Source of the DNA: Pipra filicauda
Taxonomy: Eukaryota; Chordata; Aves; Passeriformes; Pipridae
Assembly (NCBI RefSeq): GCF_003945595.2
Contig: NW_024104366.1
Coordinates: 806,001 to 870,000, forward strand
Length of the DNA: 64,000 nucleotides
Direction: 5' to 3'
The notes beneath the pieces were generated by a model. It was not told where the DNA came from, did no database searches, and saw nothing but the letters and a program-made list of their open reading frames with translations. The position numbers and the translations under genes are program-made. The stretch's first letter is position 1, and every line of letters starts with the position of its first letter. Positions 10,351 through 20,599 of the stretch are shown here, one piece after another.

Positions 10351-10551
10351 TAAATCAACTATCTATAAAACATATTTATGGCCGATTGCATGGCCAGCAG
10401 GCCCGTCAGTCCTGGAAGAAAAGCAAGGGCACGGTCAGTGCAGTCGGGCCCTGCTGGGTGTTCCCTGTGCCCCCAGCCTGGCACACCCAGCAGGTGACCC
10501 CGGGGCAGGGCATGGCCAGGACGTGCCTGTCGTGCTGCTGGGGGACTGTCC

Positions 10552-11190
10552 TCATCCCAGCACCATGTCCTCCACCTCGTCCTCTTCATCCACTTCCATC
10601 TTGTCCACATCCTCCTCCACATCCAATTCCATCTCCTCCTCCACATCCACTTCTACATCGATCTCCATCATCTCCTCCATATACAACACAACATCCACTT
10701 CCATTGGCTCTTCGCTGTCTCTCTGACCCTGCAGCAGGGAGCACAACCTCAGAGAGGGGTCCCTGTCCCACACCAGCCCCGCTGAGCTCCAGCCCACCTG
10801 GGCAGACAGGGGTTTCCCACCTCCAAGGAATGGCACTGTACCTTGACTGGGACAAGGTTGCACATCCTGCTGGGATTCATGATGAGCTCCAGAGAACAGA
10901 GAGAGGCCAGGACTGACGGGACTCTCAGGGATCACCTGTCGGTGCGCTGGGAGCTGCTCAAGGTTCACTGGCAGCAGGGCAATGGCGGCGGCGTGCTCGC
11001 CACCGGGCCCATGGAGCGCGGGAAAAGCTCTGGCAGATATGATATGGAACTGCGGGAGCAATCCATGGGCGGGGGTGGTGTTTATGGTATGATGGGAGTT
11101 GCAGTTTCTTCGGCTTGGAAGGGAGTCAAAAGCCATCTTGTTTCTACCTGACCAGCCTCCCACCAGACCAGGTGGTCTTTGATGGGGCAT
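10552..11190 (-). CDS. Acidic-tail family protein, divergent intact copy (unit 6)
   Basis: The frame of 212 codons has no internal stop. The N-terminus (MPHQRPPGLV) comes from a rearranged CR1 segment and differs from units 2 and 5. The body keeps a GPGGEH version of the His motif, the Gln-rich segment, and WDRDPSLRL. The acidic tail is longer and more diverged, with MEVDVVL, MEIDVEVD, MELDVEED and KMEVDEED blocks, and ends EVEDMVLG-stop. That the frame stays open despite this divergence supports protein coding. Role unknown. Confidence 0.55.
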   Translation of the reverse strand: MPHQRPPGLVGGWSGRNKMAFDSLPSRRNCNSHHTINTTPAHGLLPQFHIISARAFPALHGPGGEHAAAIALLPVNLEQLPAHRQVIPESPVSPGLSLFSGAHHESQQDVQPCPSQGTVPFLGGGKPLSAQVGWSSAGLVWDRDPSLRLCSLLQGQRDSEEPMEVDVVLYMEEMMEIDVEVDVEEEMELDVEEDVDKMEVDEEDEVEDMVLG

Positions 11191-12257
11191 CCACAGCCTC
11201 TCTGCACAGCCCCTGCCAGGGCCTCACCACCCTCACAGGAAACAATATTTTCCTAATATCAAATCTAACCCTCCTCTCTGTCACTTTGAGCCCATTCTCC
11301 CTTCTCCTGTCACTACAGTTGCTGACCAAGAGTCACCCTCTGGCTTCCTTGGAGGCCCCTTCCCAGACGGGAAGGTTTCTCCCAGGTCTCCACACAACCT
11401 TCTCTTGTCCAGGCTGAAGAGCCCCAACTTTGCCAGCCTGTGTGCAGAGGGGAGGTGCTCGAGGTCCCTGAGCCCCTTGTTGGCCTGGTGTGGCCTTGCT
11501 GCAGCAGTTCCCTGGCCTTGTTGTGTCGGGGACCCCAGAGCTGGAGGCCGCACTGCAGGTGGGGTCTCCTGAGAGCGCAGCAGAGCGGCACAACCCCCCC
11601 TGCCCTGCTGCCCCCAGGGCTGGGGATGAGCCCAGGACATGGGGGGGGTCTGGGCTGAGAGGGCACATTCTAAGGGCCCATGGAACAACAATAATCTTTG
11701 AAATGTATTTGCAGAAACACAACAAAACTACAACATATAAGACACGTATCCAGAATTTATTGACATTTTCAGAATTTTCTTATTAAAACCAGCACTCTTC
11801 TTCATAGAAACAACAGTCTTCTTTATGAAAACAGTCGTAATATCAACAACAATCTTCTTAATAAAAACTACTATCTTCTCAATGAAAAAACTATCTTCTT
11901 AATAAAAACTACTATCTTCTCAATGAAACAACTATCTTCTTAATAAAAAACTATCTTCTAAAAAGAAACCTCATCTTCTTTATAAAACTACCTTCTTAAT
12001 AAAAAACTATCTTCTTAATTACAAATCTATCTTCTTAAACTATCTCCTTTATATAAACAACAAATTTCTTAAAAAGTCAACAATAGAAATCGTATTTACA
12101 GAACAACAAGGAACAGTGTGAAAAACATATGTACAAGTGGCCGATGCCATGGCCGGCACATCCATCAGTCCTGCAAGAAAAGCAAGGGCACGGTCAGTGC
12201 AGTCGGGCCCTGCTGGGTGTTCCCTGTGCCCCCAGCCTGGCACACGCGGTAGGTGAC

Positions 12258-14218
12258 CCTCCCAAAAACTGAATACAAATGGAAGATTCCTCCCAGACAA
12301 CACCACACAAAGCTCCTGCTGCCCATGGATTGCCCAGGCTAGCCCAGCAATTGCACCTGAAGCCAAAGGTTCTAGGCTTTCTTTGCTGGGGCACAGGGCT
12401 GCTCTTCTCTTTTTTCTACCCACCACTGCAATTGCCACTCCCACTTCCCCAAAAACTGCATACAAATGAAGATTCCTCCCAGACAAAAGGTGCCACCACA
12501 CAAAGCTCTTGCTGCCCACGGAGTGCCCAGGCTGCCCCATCAACTGCACCTAAAGCCAAAGGTTCCAGGCTTTCTTTCCTGGGGGAAAGGGCTGCTGTTC
12601 CCTTTTTTCAGCCCTGCACTGGAATTACCGGTCCCACCTCCCCAAAATTGAATACAAACGAAGATTCCCCCCAGAAGAAAGGTGCCACCACACAAAGCTC
12701 TTGCTGCTCACGGAGTGCCCAGGCTGATCCAACAATTGCACCTGAAGCCAAAGGTTCCAACCTTTCTGTCCTGGGGCAAATGGCTGCTGTTCCCTTTTTT
12801 CAGCCCTATGCTGCAATTACTGCTCTCATCTTCCCAAAACTGAATACAAATGAAGATTCCTCCCAGACAAAAGGTGACCCCACACAAAGCTCTTGCTGCT
12901 CACGGAGTGCCCAGGCTGCCCCACCAACTGCACCTGAAAGCCAAAGGTTCCAGGTTTTCTGTCCTGGGGGAAAGGGCTGCTCTTCCCTTTTTTCAGCCCT
13001 GCACTGCAATTGCTGCTCCCACCTCCCCAGAACTGAATACAAACGAAGATTCCTCCCAGACAAAAGGTGCCACCACAGAAAGCTCTTGCTGCCCATGGAA
13101 TACCAAGAGTGGCCCACCACCTGAACATGAGAGACAAAGGGTAAAGGGCTGAACTGCCCTCATTCTGTTTTTGAAGCCCTCCACTTAAATTGCCAGTCCT
13201 ACTCCACAAAAACACAGACAGTCACAGACCTACCTCACAGGCCATCAGACAGAGCTGGGAGAGTGGCTGTGTTCTTCCTGCTCTCCCTGCCCAAAGTGCC
13301 CTGCCACGTCCTCACTGACATGCCACACCCCTGTTTGCCTCCTCCTATTGGCCACGCTCCAGGTCGTTTGTACTCCCTGGACCAGTTTATGTCACCCAGA
13401 AACGACCTGGACTCCATCCCCTGGTGAGCTGATTAGGCCTCGCGAGGCAGCTGGGCACAGCTGGGCTGAGCTGGGAGCAGTTTCTCCCTGCAGTTTAAAT
13501 CTCCCACAGACACTCTCAGCTCCATCCAATGATCAGATGATTAGAGCTTGCAGGGCGGCTGGGCTGAGCTGGGCTGAGCGTGGAGCAGCTTCTCCATGGA
13601 CTATAAATCTCTGACAAAGAACCTTGGCTTCTCCCTTGGTCACCTCAGAAAGCCTCGAAGGGCAGCTGAGCTGAGCTAGTCTGCTCAGATGCCAGGATGG
13701 AGAGCGCTTGCTGCCCATGGAGTGCTGAGGCTAGCCCACAAACTGCACCAGAAACCACGAAGGTAAGGGTTTTCTTTCCAGGGGAAAAAGACTGATGTTT
13801 GCTTGCAGGTATCATAGCGCTGAAATAGGAAGTCCAGCTCCAAAAATTGAATATGGATGAGAATATCTCCTAGACAAAAGGTACCAGGACAGAAAGCACT
13901 TGCTGCCCATGGAGTGCCTGGGCTGTCCCACCAACTGCACCACAAACCAAAATGGTAAGTGCTTTCTTACCTGTGGAAAAGTGATGTTGTTGAATTTCAG
14001 GAATCCTGTGCTGAAATGGACAATCTGACTCTCAAAATTGCATATGGACAAAGATTCCTCCCAGACAAAAGGTGCCAGGACACAAAGCTCTTGCTGTCAA
14101 TGGAGTGCCCAGTCTGGGACACCAACTGCACCACAGAGCCAAGGGTTTGAGGCTTTCTCTCCTGGGGATAAGGGCTGTTGTTTGCTTTTTTCAGCCCTGT
14201 GCTCAAACTGCCAGTCTT
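12258..14218. repeat. Inserted satellite block (~190-bp and ~112-bp monomers)
   Basis: A monomer of about 192 bp recurs with GAAGATTCC at 12282, 12468, 12660, 12852 and 13045. Three further diverged ~190-bp monomers follow at about 13690-14215. Between them, 13420-13690 has about three copies of a ~112-bp unit with GGCTGAGCTGGG-type cores. Each 192-bp monomer carries AAAGCTCTTGCTGCCCA, AACTGCACC and CAGCCCTGC landmarks. I cannot assign it to a named avian satellite. Confidence 0.85.
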
Positions 14219-14277
14219 GGGCAGGGCATGGCCAGTACGTGCCTGTCCTGCTGCTGGGGGACTGTCCTCATCCCAGC

Positions 14278-14435
14278 ACCATGTCCTCCTCCTCATCTTC
14301 GTCACTGACATCCATGTCCTCGATCTCCTCCTCCACATCGACTTCCATCTCTTCTTCAAACTCTTGCACATCCACCTCCATCATCTCCTCGGTATCCAAC
14401 ACAACACCCACGTCCATCTCTTCCTCCGTATCTCT
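14278..14435 (-). pseudogene. Acidic-tail family copy 7, tail only
   Basis: The tail (EEEMDVGVVLD ... EEEIEDMDVSDEDEEEDMVLG-stop, read in pieces) is intact, but the DNA upstream jumps at the AGATACGG codons straight into the middle of CR1. The whole N-terminal half, the CR1 3' tip and the ATG are deleted. With the satellite inserted downstream, this unit is unlikely to make the family protein. Confidence 0.6.
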
Positions 14436-14960
14436 TGTTCCAACCTGACCAGGTTGCTCAGGGTCCTGTCCAAGTGGTCCTTGAATGTTCCCAGGGATGG
14501 GGCAGCCACAGCCTCTCTACACAGCCCCTGCCAGGGCCTCACCACCCTCACAGGAAACAACAGTTTCCTAACATCAAATCTAACCCTCTTGTCTGTCAGT
14601 TTGAACCCCGTGTCCTGTCACTACAGTTGCTGGCCAAGAGTCACCCTCCCGGAAAGTTTCTCCCAGGTCTCCACACAACCTTCTCTTGTCCAGGCTGAAG
14701 AGCCCCAACTTTGCCAGCCTGTGTGCAGAGGGGAGGTGCTCGAGGTCCCTGAGCCCCTTGTTGGCCTGGTGTGGCCTTGCTGCAGCAGTTCCCTGGCCTT
14801 GTTGTGTCGGGGACCCCAGAGCTGGAGGCCGCACTGCAGGTGGGGTCTCCTGAGAGCGCAGCAGAGCGGCACAACCCCCCCTGCCCTGCTGCCCCCAGGG
14901 CTGGGGATGAGCCCAGGACACGGGGGGGTCTGGGCTGAGAGGGCACATTCTAAGGGCCCA

Positions 14961-16680
14961 TGGAACAACAATAATCTTTGACATGTATTTAAAGAATCAC
15001 AACAAAACTACAACATATAAGACACGGATCCTGAATTTATTGATGTTTTCAGAATTTTCTTAATGAAGTCAGCATTCTTCTTTATAGAAACAAGTGTCTT
15101 CTTGATGACAACAGTCTTAATATCAACAACCATCTTCTTAATAAAAATATCTTCTTAATAAAAACAACTATCTTCTAAAAAAACTATCTACTTAATAAAA
15201 CACTATCTTAAAACGAAACCTTATCTTCTTAATAAAGCTATCTTCTTATTTAAAAATCTATCTTCTTAATCTATCTTCTCTATAAAACAACAATCTTCTT
15301 AAAAATCAACAATAGAAAACATATTTACAGAAAAACATGAAAAACTATGTACAGTATGGCCGATGCCATGGCCGGCAGGTCCGTCAGTCCTGGAAGAAAA
15401 GCAAGGGCACGGTCAGTGCAGTCGGGCCCTGCTGGGTGTTCCCTGTGCCCCCAGCCTGGCACACCCAGCAGGTGACCCCAGGGCAGGGCATGGCCAGTAC
15501 GTGCCTGTCGTGCTGCTGGGGGACTGTCCTCATCCCAGCACCATGTCCTCCTCCTCATCTTACTGGTCGACATCCATGTCCTCGATCTCCTCCACCACAT
15601 CGACCTCCATCTCTTCTTCCAACTCTTGGATGTCCACTTCCATCATCTCCTCAGTATCCACTACAACATCCACATCCATCTCTTCCTCGGTATCTCCGGC
15701 AGTCTGTGTAAGGGAGCACAAGCTCAGAGAGGGGTCCCTGTCCCACACCAGCCCCACCGAGCTCCAGCCTTCCTTGGAAGTCAGGGGTTTCCCACCTCCA
15801 TGGAATGGCACTGTACCTTGACTGGGAGGAGGTTGCCCATCCTGCTGGGATGGCTGCTGAGCTCCAGACAGCAGGGAGAGTCCAGGAGTGACAGGTCTTG
15901 TAGAGATCACCTGTCGAGCGTTCCCTGGGAGCTGCTCACAGATCGCTGTCAGCAGGGGAATGGCTGCGTTGTGCTCGTCGCCGGGCCCTGGCAGTTCCCC
16001 ATGGAACACGGGCACAGCTCTGGCAGCTGTGATGTCACAGGAGTTGTGGGGCCACTCAGCAGTGTGGGGATCATGGAATGATGGAATCCTTGAATGGTTT
16101 GGCTTGGGAGGGACCTTAAAATCATCTTGTTCCAACCTGACCAGGTTGCTCAGGGTCCATCCAAGTGGTCCTTGAATGTTGCCAGGGATGGGGCAGCCAC
16201 AGCCTCTCTGCACAGCCCCTGCCAGGGCCTCACCACCCTCACAGGAAACAATGTTTTCCTAACATCAAATCTAACCCTCCCCTCTGTCAGTTTGAAGCCC
16301 TTGTCCTGTCACTACAGTTGCTGACCAAGAGTCACCCTCCGGCTTCCTTGGAGGCCCCTTCCCAGACGGGAAGGTTTCTCCCAGGTCTCCACACAACCTT
16401 CTCTTGTCCAGGCTGAAGAGCCCCAACTTTGCCAGCCTGTGTGCAGAGGGGAGGTGCTCGAGGTCCCTGAGCCCCTTGTTGGCCTGGTGTGGCCTTGCTG
16501 CAGCAGTTCCCTGGCCTTGTTGTGTCGGGGACCCCAGAGCTGGAGGCCGCACTGCAGGTGGGGTCTCCTGAGAGCGCAGCAGAGCGGCACAACCCCCCCT
16601 GCCCTGCTGCCCCCAGGGCTGGGGATGAGCCCAGGACACGGGGGGGTCTGGGCTGAGAGGGCACATACTCAGGGCCCATG
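14961..16680 (-). repeat. Array unit 8 (subtype B)
   Basis: The unit holds AATAAA (minus) at 15036-15041, a minisatellite at about 15060-15330, the 3'UTR block from 15360, the acidic ORF from 15560, and CR1 at about 16070-16635. One Pumilio-like motif (TGTACATA) is disrupted here. Confidence 0.85.
15560..16213 (-). CDS. Acidic-tail family protein, long frame with shortened tail (unit 8)
   Basis: The frame of 217 codons starts at an ATG inside CR1, in a different CR1 frame from units 2 and 5, because a 4-bp deletion next to the CR1 tip (16060-16075) shifts the reading. The N-terminal ~45 residues therefore differ (includes LVRLEQDDFK). From PHNSCDITAAR onward the family body and acidic tail follow. 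A TAA near 15560 removes the last ~9 residues, the same change as in unit 1, so units 1 and 8 share this lesion by common descent or gene conversion. It may be functional if the DEEEDMVLG end is dispensable. Confidence 0.45.
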   Translation of the reverse strand: MQRGCGCPIPGNIQGPLGWTLSNLVRLEQDDFKVPPKPNHSRIPSFHDPHTAEWPHNSCDITAARAVPVFHGELPGPGDEHNAAIPLLTAICEQLPGNARQVISTRPVTPGLSLLSGAQQPSQQDGQPPPSQGTVPFHGGGKPLTSKEGWSSVGLVWDRDPSLSLCSLTQTAGDTEEEMDVDVVVDTEEMMEVDIQELEEEMEVDVVEEIEDMDVDQ

Positions 16681-17289
16681 GAACAACAACAGTCTTTGAA
16701 ATGTATTTACAGAAGGACAATAAAACGACAACAGATAAGACACGTCTCCAGAATTTATTGACATTTTCAGAATTTTCTTATTAAATCCAGCACTCTTCTT
16801 TATAGAAACAACAGTCTTCTTGATGACAACAGTCTTAATATCAACAACCATTTTCTTAATAAAAAAAGTATCTTCTTAATAAAAACAACTATCTTCTAAA
16901 TAAAAAAACTATCTTCTTAGAACAGAACTATCTTCTTAAAAAGGAAACTTATCTTCTTAAAAACTATTTTCTTAATAAAAAACTATCTTCTTACTTAAAA
17001 ATCTATCTTCTTAAACTATCTTCTATATAAAAACAACAAACTTCTTAAAACGTCACTAATATAAAACGTATTTACAGAAAAACTGGGAAAAGGGTGAAAA
17101 ACATATGTACAGAGGGGCCAATGCCATGGCCGGCAGGTCCGTCAGTCCTGCAAGAAAAGCAAGGGCACGGTCAGTGCAGTCGGGCCCTGCTGGGTGTTCC
17201 CTGTGCCCCCAGCCTGGCACACCCAGCAGGTGACCCCGGGGCAGGGCATGGCCAGGACGTGCCTGACCTGCTGATGGGCTGGGGTGTCC

Positions 17290-17929
17290 TTATCCCAGGA
17301 TCATGGCCTCCTCCTTCTCGCCTTCCTCCTCTACTTCCATCTCCTCTTCTACATCCTCTTTCATGTCCACCTCCATCTCCTCTACATCGTCTTTTAGATC
17401 TCTCGCCGTGTCCACTTCCATTGGCTCTTCGCTGTCTCTCTCAGCCTGCAGCAGGGAGCACAACCTCAGAGAGGGGGTCCTGTCCCACCCCAGCCCCACT
17501 GAGCTCCAGCCCACCCGGGCAGTCAGGGGGTTCCCACCTCTATGGATTGGCACTGTACCTTCACTGGGAGGAGGTTGCCCATCCTGCTGGGGTGGATCAC
17601 AAGACCCAGACTGCAGGCAGAGTCAGGACTGACGGACAGAGCAGGGATCACCTGAAAACACTCCACTGGGAGCAGGGTGAAGGGTGGTCTCAGACCACCT
17701 GCGCTGCGAGCTGCTGACGGTTCGCTGGCAGCAGGGGAATGGCTGCGTTGTGCTCGTCGCCGGGCCCTGGCAGTTCCACATGGAACACGGGCACAGCTCT
17801 GGCAGCTGGGATGTCACAGGAGGTCCAGGGCCACTCCGCAGTGGGAGATTGGGATTGTCGAATGCTCAAATCCTTGAATGGTTTGGCTTGGCAGGGACAC
17901 GAAAAATCATCTTGTTCCAACCTGGTCAA
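17290..17929 (-). pseudogene. Acidic-tail family copy 9, probably broken
   Basis: The C-terminal frame (17290-17553) has a long acidic tail: DSEEPMEVD, DDVEEMEVDMKED, EEEMEVEEEGE, ending EEAMILG with TAA. The N-terminal frame (17690-17929) has PGPGDEHNAA after a CR1-derived start. About 140 bp lies between them with no joining frame. The tail is followed 25-30 nt after the stop by CAGCAG|GTCAGG, a usable GT donor. Confidence 0.5.
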
Positions 17930-18199
17930 CCTTCCACCACACCAGGTTACTCAGGGCCCCGTCCAACATAGCCTTGAATGTTCCCAGGGATGGGGCATCC
18001 TCAACCTCTCTGCACAACCTGTGCCAGGGCCTCAACACCCTCCTTGCTAAATATAACCTCCCTAAAGCAAATCACACCTAAATCCACCTCCTTCAGTGTG
18101 AAGCCATCGCCCCTTCTCCTCTCCCCAGGCCCTGCTGAACACTCTGTCTCCAGCTTTCCTCTGGCTTTCGTAGCCAATAGGAACCTGCATTGATTGTCC

Positions 18200-19125
18200 C
18201 TGTCTTTTGCTCTTTGCAACAGACCTGAGGACACCTGGATCATCTTTTCCCCCTGAATTCTTGATACTCAAATAGAGACTTATTTTCTCTTTCTTTAAAG
18301 CTTTGTATTTTTCTCCCTTTTTTTCTAACAAGAAAAGGGCTGAGCTGAGGTTCATGAGTATCCAGCAACTCCCCCTTGCCCACTCCCTGCTCCCACAGCC
18401 CCGGGATCCCCCAGCCCTGCCCCTCCCAGCATCGCATCCCCCGGCACTCTCTGCAGCACCCACGGTTCCCACACCCTGCACCCCCTCCAGGACCCTGCAC
18501 CCATGGGGCCCATGGCACCCCACCACCAGCACCCTCACACCAAAGGCCCCCGGGTTCTCCCCAACACAGCCTGTGCTGCCCACTCCACGTGTCCCCCCGA
18601 GTGGGGGACATGGGCCTGTGCCCGCTGCCAGCAGCAGGAATCCGGGCAGGGCAAGGATCCCTCCCTGGCCTTTGGGCTCTTCCATGGCCCAGGCAATGCC
18701 ATGGGGATGGGAAACAAAGCCTGGAGTGCTTGGAGCTTCAAAGCCTTAAACATCAGCCCCTCCAGCTCCAAAACCTTCTCCCCACATCCTGCCTCCAGCC
18801 GTTCCCAAGGCTGCCATGGCCTTCGGGGCATCCCTTGGCATTTGGCCTCCCTGGGGCCTGATCCCGGCTCTCGCCCCACCAGTCCCTTTGGCTGCAGCAG
18901 GAAGGGCAGCAGGAGCTTTCCTGCCTGCTTTGGGGCAGCTCTGCAGGGGCCGCTCATGTCAGACCCCCCTGTGTGCTGGGGACAGCTTTGCTCTTGGGGA
19001 CACCGCTCTGCCCCAGCCCAGCAACACCAGCAGTGCCCAGGGCCGCCACCTTCCCAAGGGGGACCCCTCTGGGCACAGGTACCCCCAGCCCGGGGGGGCC
19101 GTGCCAGCACCCCCAGACAACGCAG
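18200..19125. other. GC-rich spacer, no gene seen
   Basis: C-rich low-complexity sequence gives many overlapping Pro/Ser-rich frames on both strands, none with exon-like boundaries. The last ~60 bp resembles the end of the unit 5 spacer. Confidence 0.5.
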
Positions 19126-19625
19126 TTACACAAGGACAATAAAACAACAACACAGTAAACAGCTATACAGAATGGATTTACAGTAAAAAGTCTTTATATA
19201 AACAAGAATCTTCTTAGTAAAACCAAAAATCTTCCTTATAAAACCAGTTGTGTTCTTTATAAAAACTTTTCTCTATATAAAAAACAATCTTCTTAATAAA
19301 AAAAAGTCTTCTATCTTCTTAAAAAACAACTATCTTCTTATTAAAAACAGCTATCTTCTTATTAAAACAACTACCTTTTCAATAAAAAAGTATCTTCTTA
19401 AAAAACTATCTTCTTAATGAACTATCTTCTTATAAAAAACTGTCTTCTTAATTAAACTATCTTCTCATAAAAAAATCTATTTCTTAATAAAACAACTATC
19501 TTCTTTATAGAACCAAATATTTTCTTAAAATATAAAAATATAAATCATATGTACAAAAAAACAGGAAGCACCTTGGAAACCATATGTACAGGTGGCCGAT
19601 TCCGTGGCCGGCACGTCCGTCAGTC

Positions 19626-19946
19626 CTGCAAGAAAAGCCAGGGCACGGTCAGTGCAGTCGGGCCCTGCTGGCCGTTCCCTGTGCCCCCAGCCTGGCCCAC
19701 GCTGGGCCCAGCGGGACTCTGGCGCCAGGCCTGAGCCCGGCTGGGGATGGGAGCCGGGCCCCAGGCGCTGGCACGGGGCTTGTGTGGCCCAAAGCAGGCG
19801 CAGGGCAGGCCGGGGCTGGGGGTTGTGCCGCCACAATCCAGGGCACGGGGCACCGTGTCCCTGAGCGGGGCCACCCAGCCCAGCCCCAGCCTGGCGGCAG
19901 GTGACCCGCTGTCCCCGGGGCAGGGCACGGCCAGGACGGGCCTCAC
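19626..19946 (-). other. Predicted 3'UTR intron, unit 10
   Basis: The donor is AAGCAGCAG|GTGAGG (GT 19946-19945) and the acceptor is TTCTTGCAG|GACTGACGG. The length is 321 bp, nearly the same sequence as the unit 3 intron. Confidence 0.5.
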
Positions 19947-19967
19947 CTGCTGCTTGGAGGACTGTCC

Positions 19968-20242
19968 TCATCCCAGCACCATGGCCTCCTCCTCTTCTTC
20001 CTCATTGAAATCCATGTCCTCGATCTCCTCCAGCACATCCAATTCCATCTCCTCCACATCATCTCCATCTTCTCCTCCATGTCCAACACTACATCTATGT
20101 CCATCTCTTCCTCGCTGTCTCTGACACCCTGCAGCAGGGAGAACAACCTCACAGAGGGGGCCTGTCCCACCCCAGCCCCATTGAGCTCCAGCCCTCCTGG
20201 GCAGTCAGTTGGTGCCCTCCTCCATGGACTGGCACTGGACAT
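19968..20242 (-). pseudogene. Acidic-tail family copy 10, frameshifted tail
   Basis: The upstream part reads in frame through DSEEEMDIDVVLDMEEK, then a small indel near 20065-20070 switches frame. Past it, the expected frame gives VEEMELDVLEEIEDMD, an all-Glu stretch and AMVLG with a TGA at 19968-19970. Without correction the frame turns Trp/Arg-rich. This is the only unit where a length change in the tail is not a multiple of three. Confidence 0.55.
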
Positions 20243-20278
20243 TCACTGGGACAAGGCTGCACATCCTGCTGGCATGGA

Positions 20279-20590
20279 TCACAATACCCAGACTGCAGGC
20301 AGAGTCAGGACTGATGGACATAGCAGAGAGCACCTGAAAACACTCCACTGGGAGCAGGGTGAAGGTTTGCCTTGGACCAGGTGACAGGGGAGCACTGGGA
20401 GCTGCTCAGGGCTCGCTGGCAGCAGGGGAATGGCTGCGTTGTGCTCGTCGCCGGGCCCTGGCAGCTCCACATGGTACCTGGGCTGTGACCGCACAACTTT
20501 GGTTTTTTTCTTTTTCCCTTCTTCCTTTATCTCTATTTCCACAACAAGTTCCCCATTCTCTTCTATGTATCCTCTTTCATATCCACTTCC
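20279..20590 (-). pseudogene. Unit 10 body fused to remnant of an 11th acidic tail
   Basis: At 20279-20542 a frame contains the family motif PGPGDEHNAA preceded by a Lys-rich stretch (EIEIKEEGKKKKTK). The DNA at about 20460-20590 aligns with the acidic tail of unit 9 (compare VEVDMKED in one frame), but carries stop codons. It therefore looks like the end of a further upstream unit joined directly to the unit 10 body. No ATG opens this frame. Confidence 0.45.
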
Positions 20591-20599
20591 ACTGTTTAT

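Larger units (their letters stand above)
9971..11680 (-). repeat. Array unit 6 (mixed subtype)
   Basis: The unit holds AATAAA (minus) at 9989-9994, a short AT-rich tract with a perfect 21-bp repeat at about 10250-10350, the 3'UTR block from 10380, an intact ORF at 10552-11190, and CR1 at about 11081-11635 whose 3' part is rearranged. The tail start is subtype A-like (TGCAG then DSEE) but the end is subtype B (MVLG). Confidence 0.82.
11681..14960 (-). repeat. Array unit 7, split by satellite insertion
   Basis: The unit holds AATAAA (minus) at 11756-11761, a minisatellite at about 11800-12100 and the 3'UTR block from 12140, which breaks off at about 12260 after AGGTGACCC. The unit resumes at about 14218 with GGGCAGGGCATGG, then the acidic tail, then CR1 (about 14434-14925). 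Other units read AGGTGACCC directly into GGGGCAGGGCATGG, so the intervening ~1.96 kb is an insertion. Confidence 0.85.
16681..19125 (-). repeat. Array unit 9 (subtype A, with extra GC-rich DNA)
   Basis: The unit holds AATAAA (minus) at 16754-16759, a minisatellite at about 16790-17080, the 3'UTR block from 17115, the acidic tail from 17290, and a different CR1 variant at about 17855-18195. A GC-rich spacer at about 18200-19125 has no recognisable gene. Confidence 0.8.
1..20560 (-). repeat. Tandem array of ~10 gene-containing units
   Basis: Ten units share one block order. On the plus strand this is: TTTATT (AATAAA on minus), an AT-rich TATCTTCTTAATAAAA-type minisatellite, a conserved 3'UTR block, the acidic tail of an ORF (minus), the body of that ORF, and an inverted CR1 fragment. 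The conserved 3'UTR block starts near 522, 2302, 4070, 6081, 7921, 10380, 12140, 15360, 17115 and 19595. Most steps are about 1.76-1.84 kb; longer steps reflect extra GC-rich sequence (units 5 and 9) or a satellite insertion (unit 7). Two subtypes are visible: A (units 3, 9, 10; tail starts with DSEE after a TGCAG, mostly ends MILG) and B (the rest; TAGDTEE after TTACACAG, ends MVLG). Unit 6 is mixed. The array continues beyond the left edge. Confidence 0.93.
19126..20560 (-). repeat. Array unit 10 (subtype A, no CR1), right edge of array
   Basis: The unit holds a minisatellite at about 19190-19545, the 3'UTR exon ending at 19625, a 3'UTR intron (19626-19946), the acidic tail at 19968-20140, and the body at 20279-20470. 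There is no CR1. The body instead runs into a Lys-rich segment and a remnant of another acidic tail. It is first in the transcriptional direction, so it may preserve the pre-CR1 arrangement. Confidence 0.78.
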
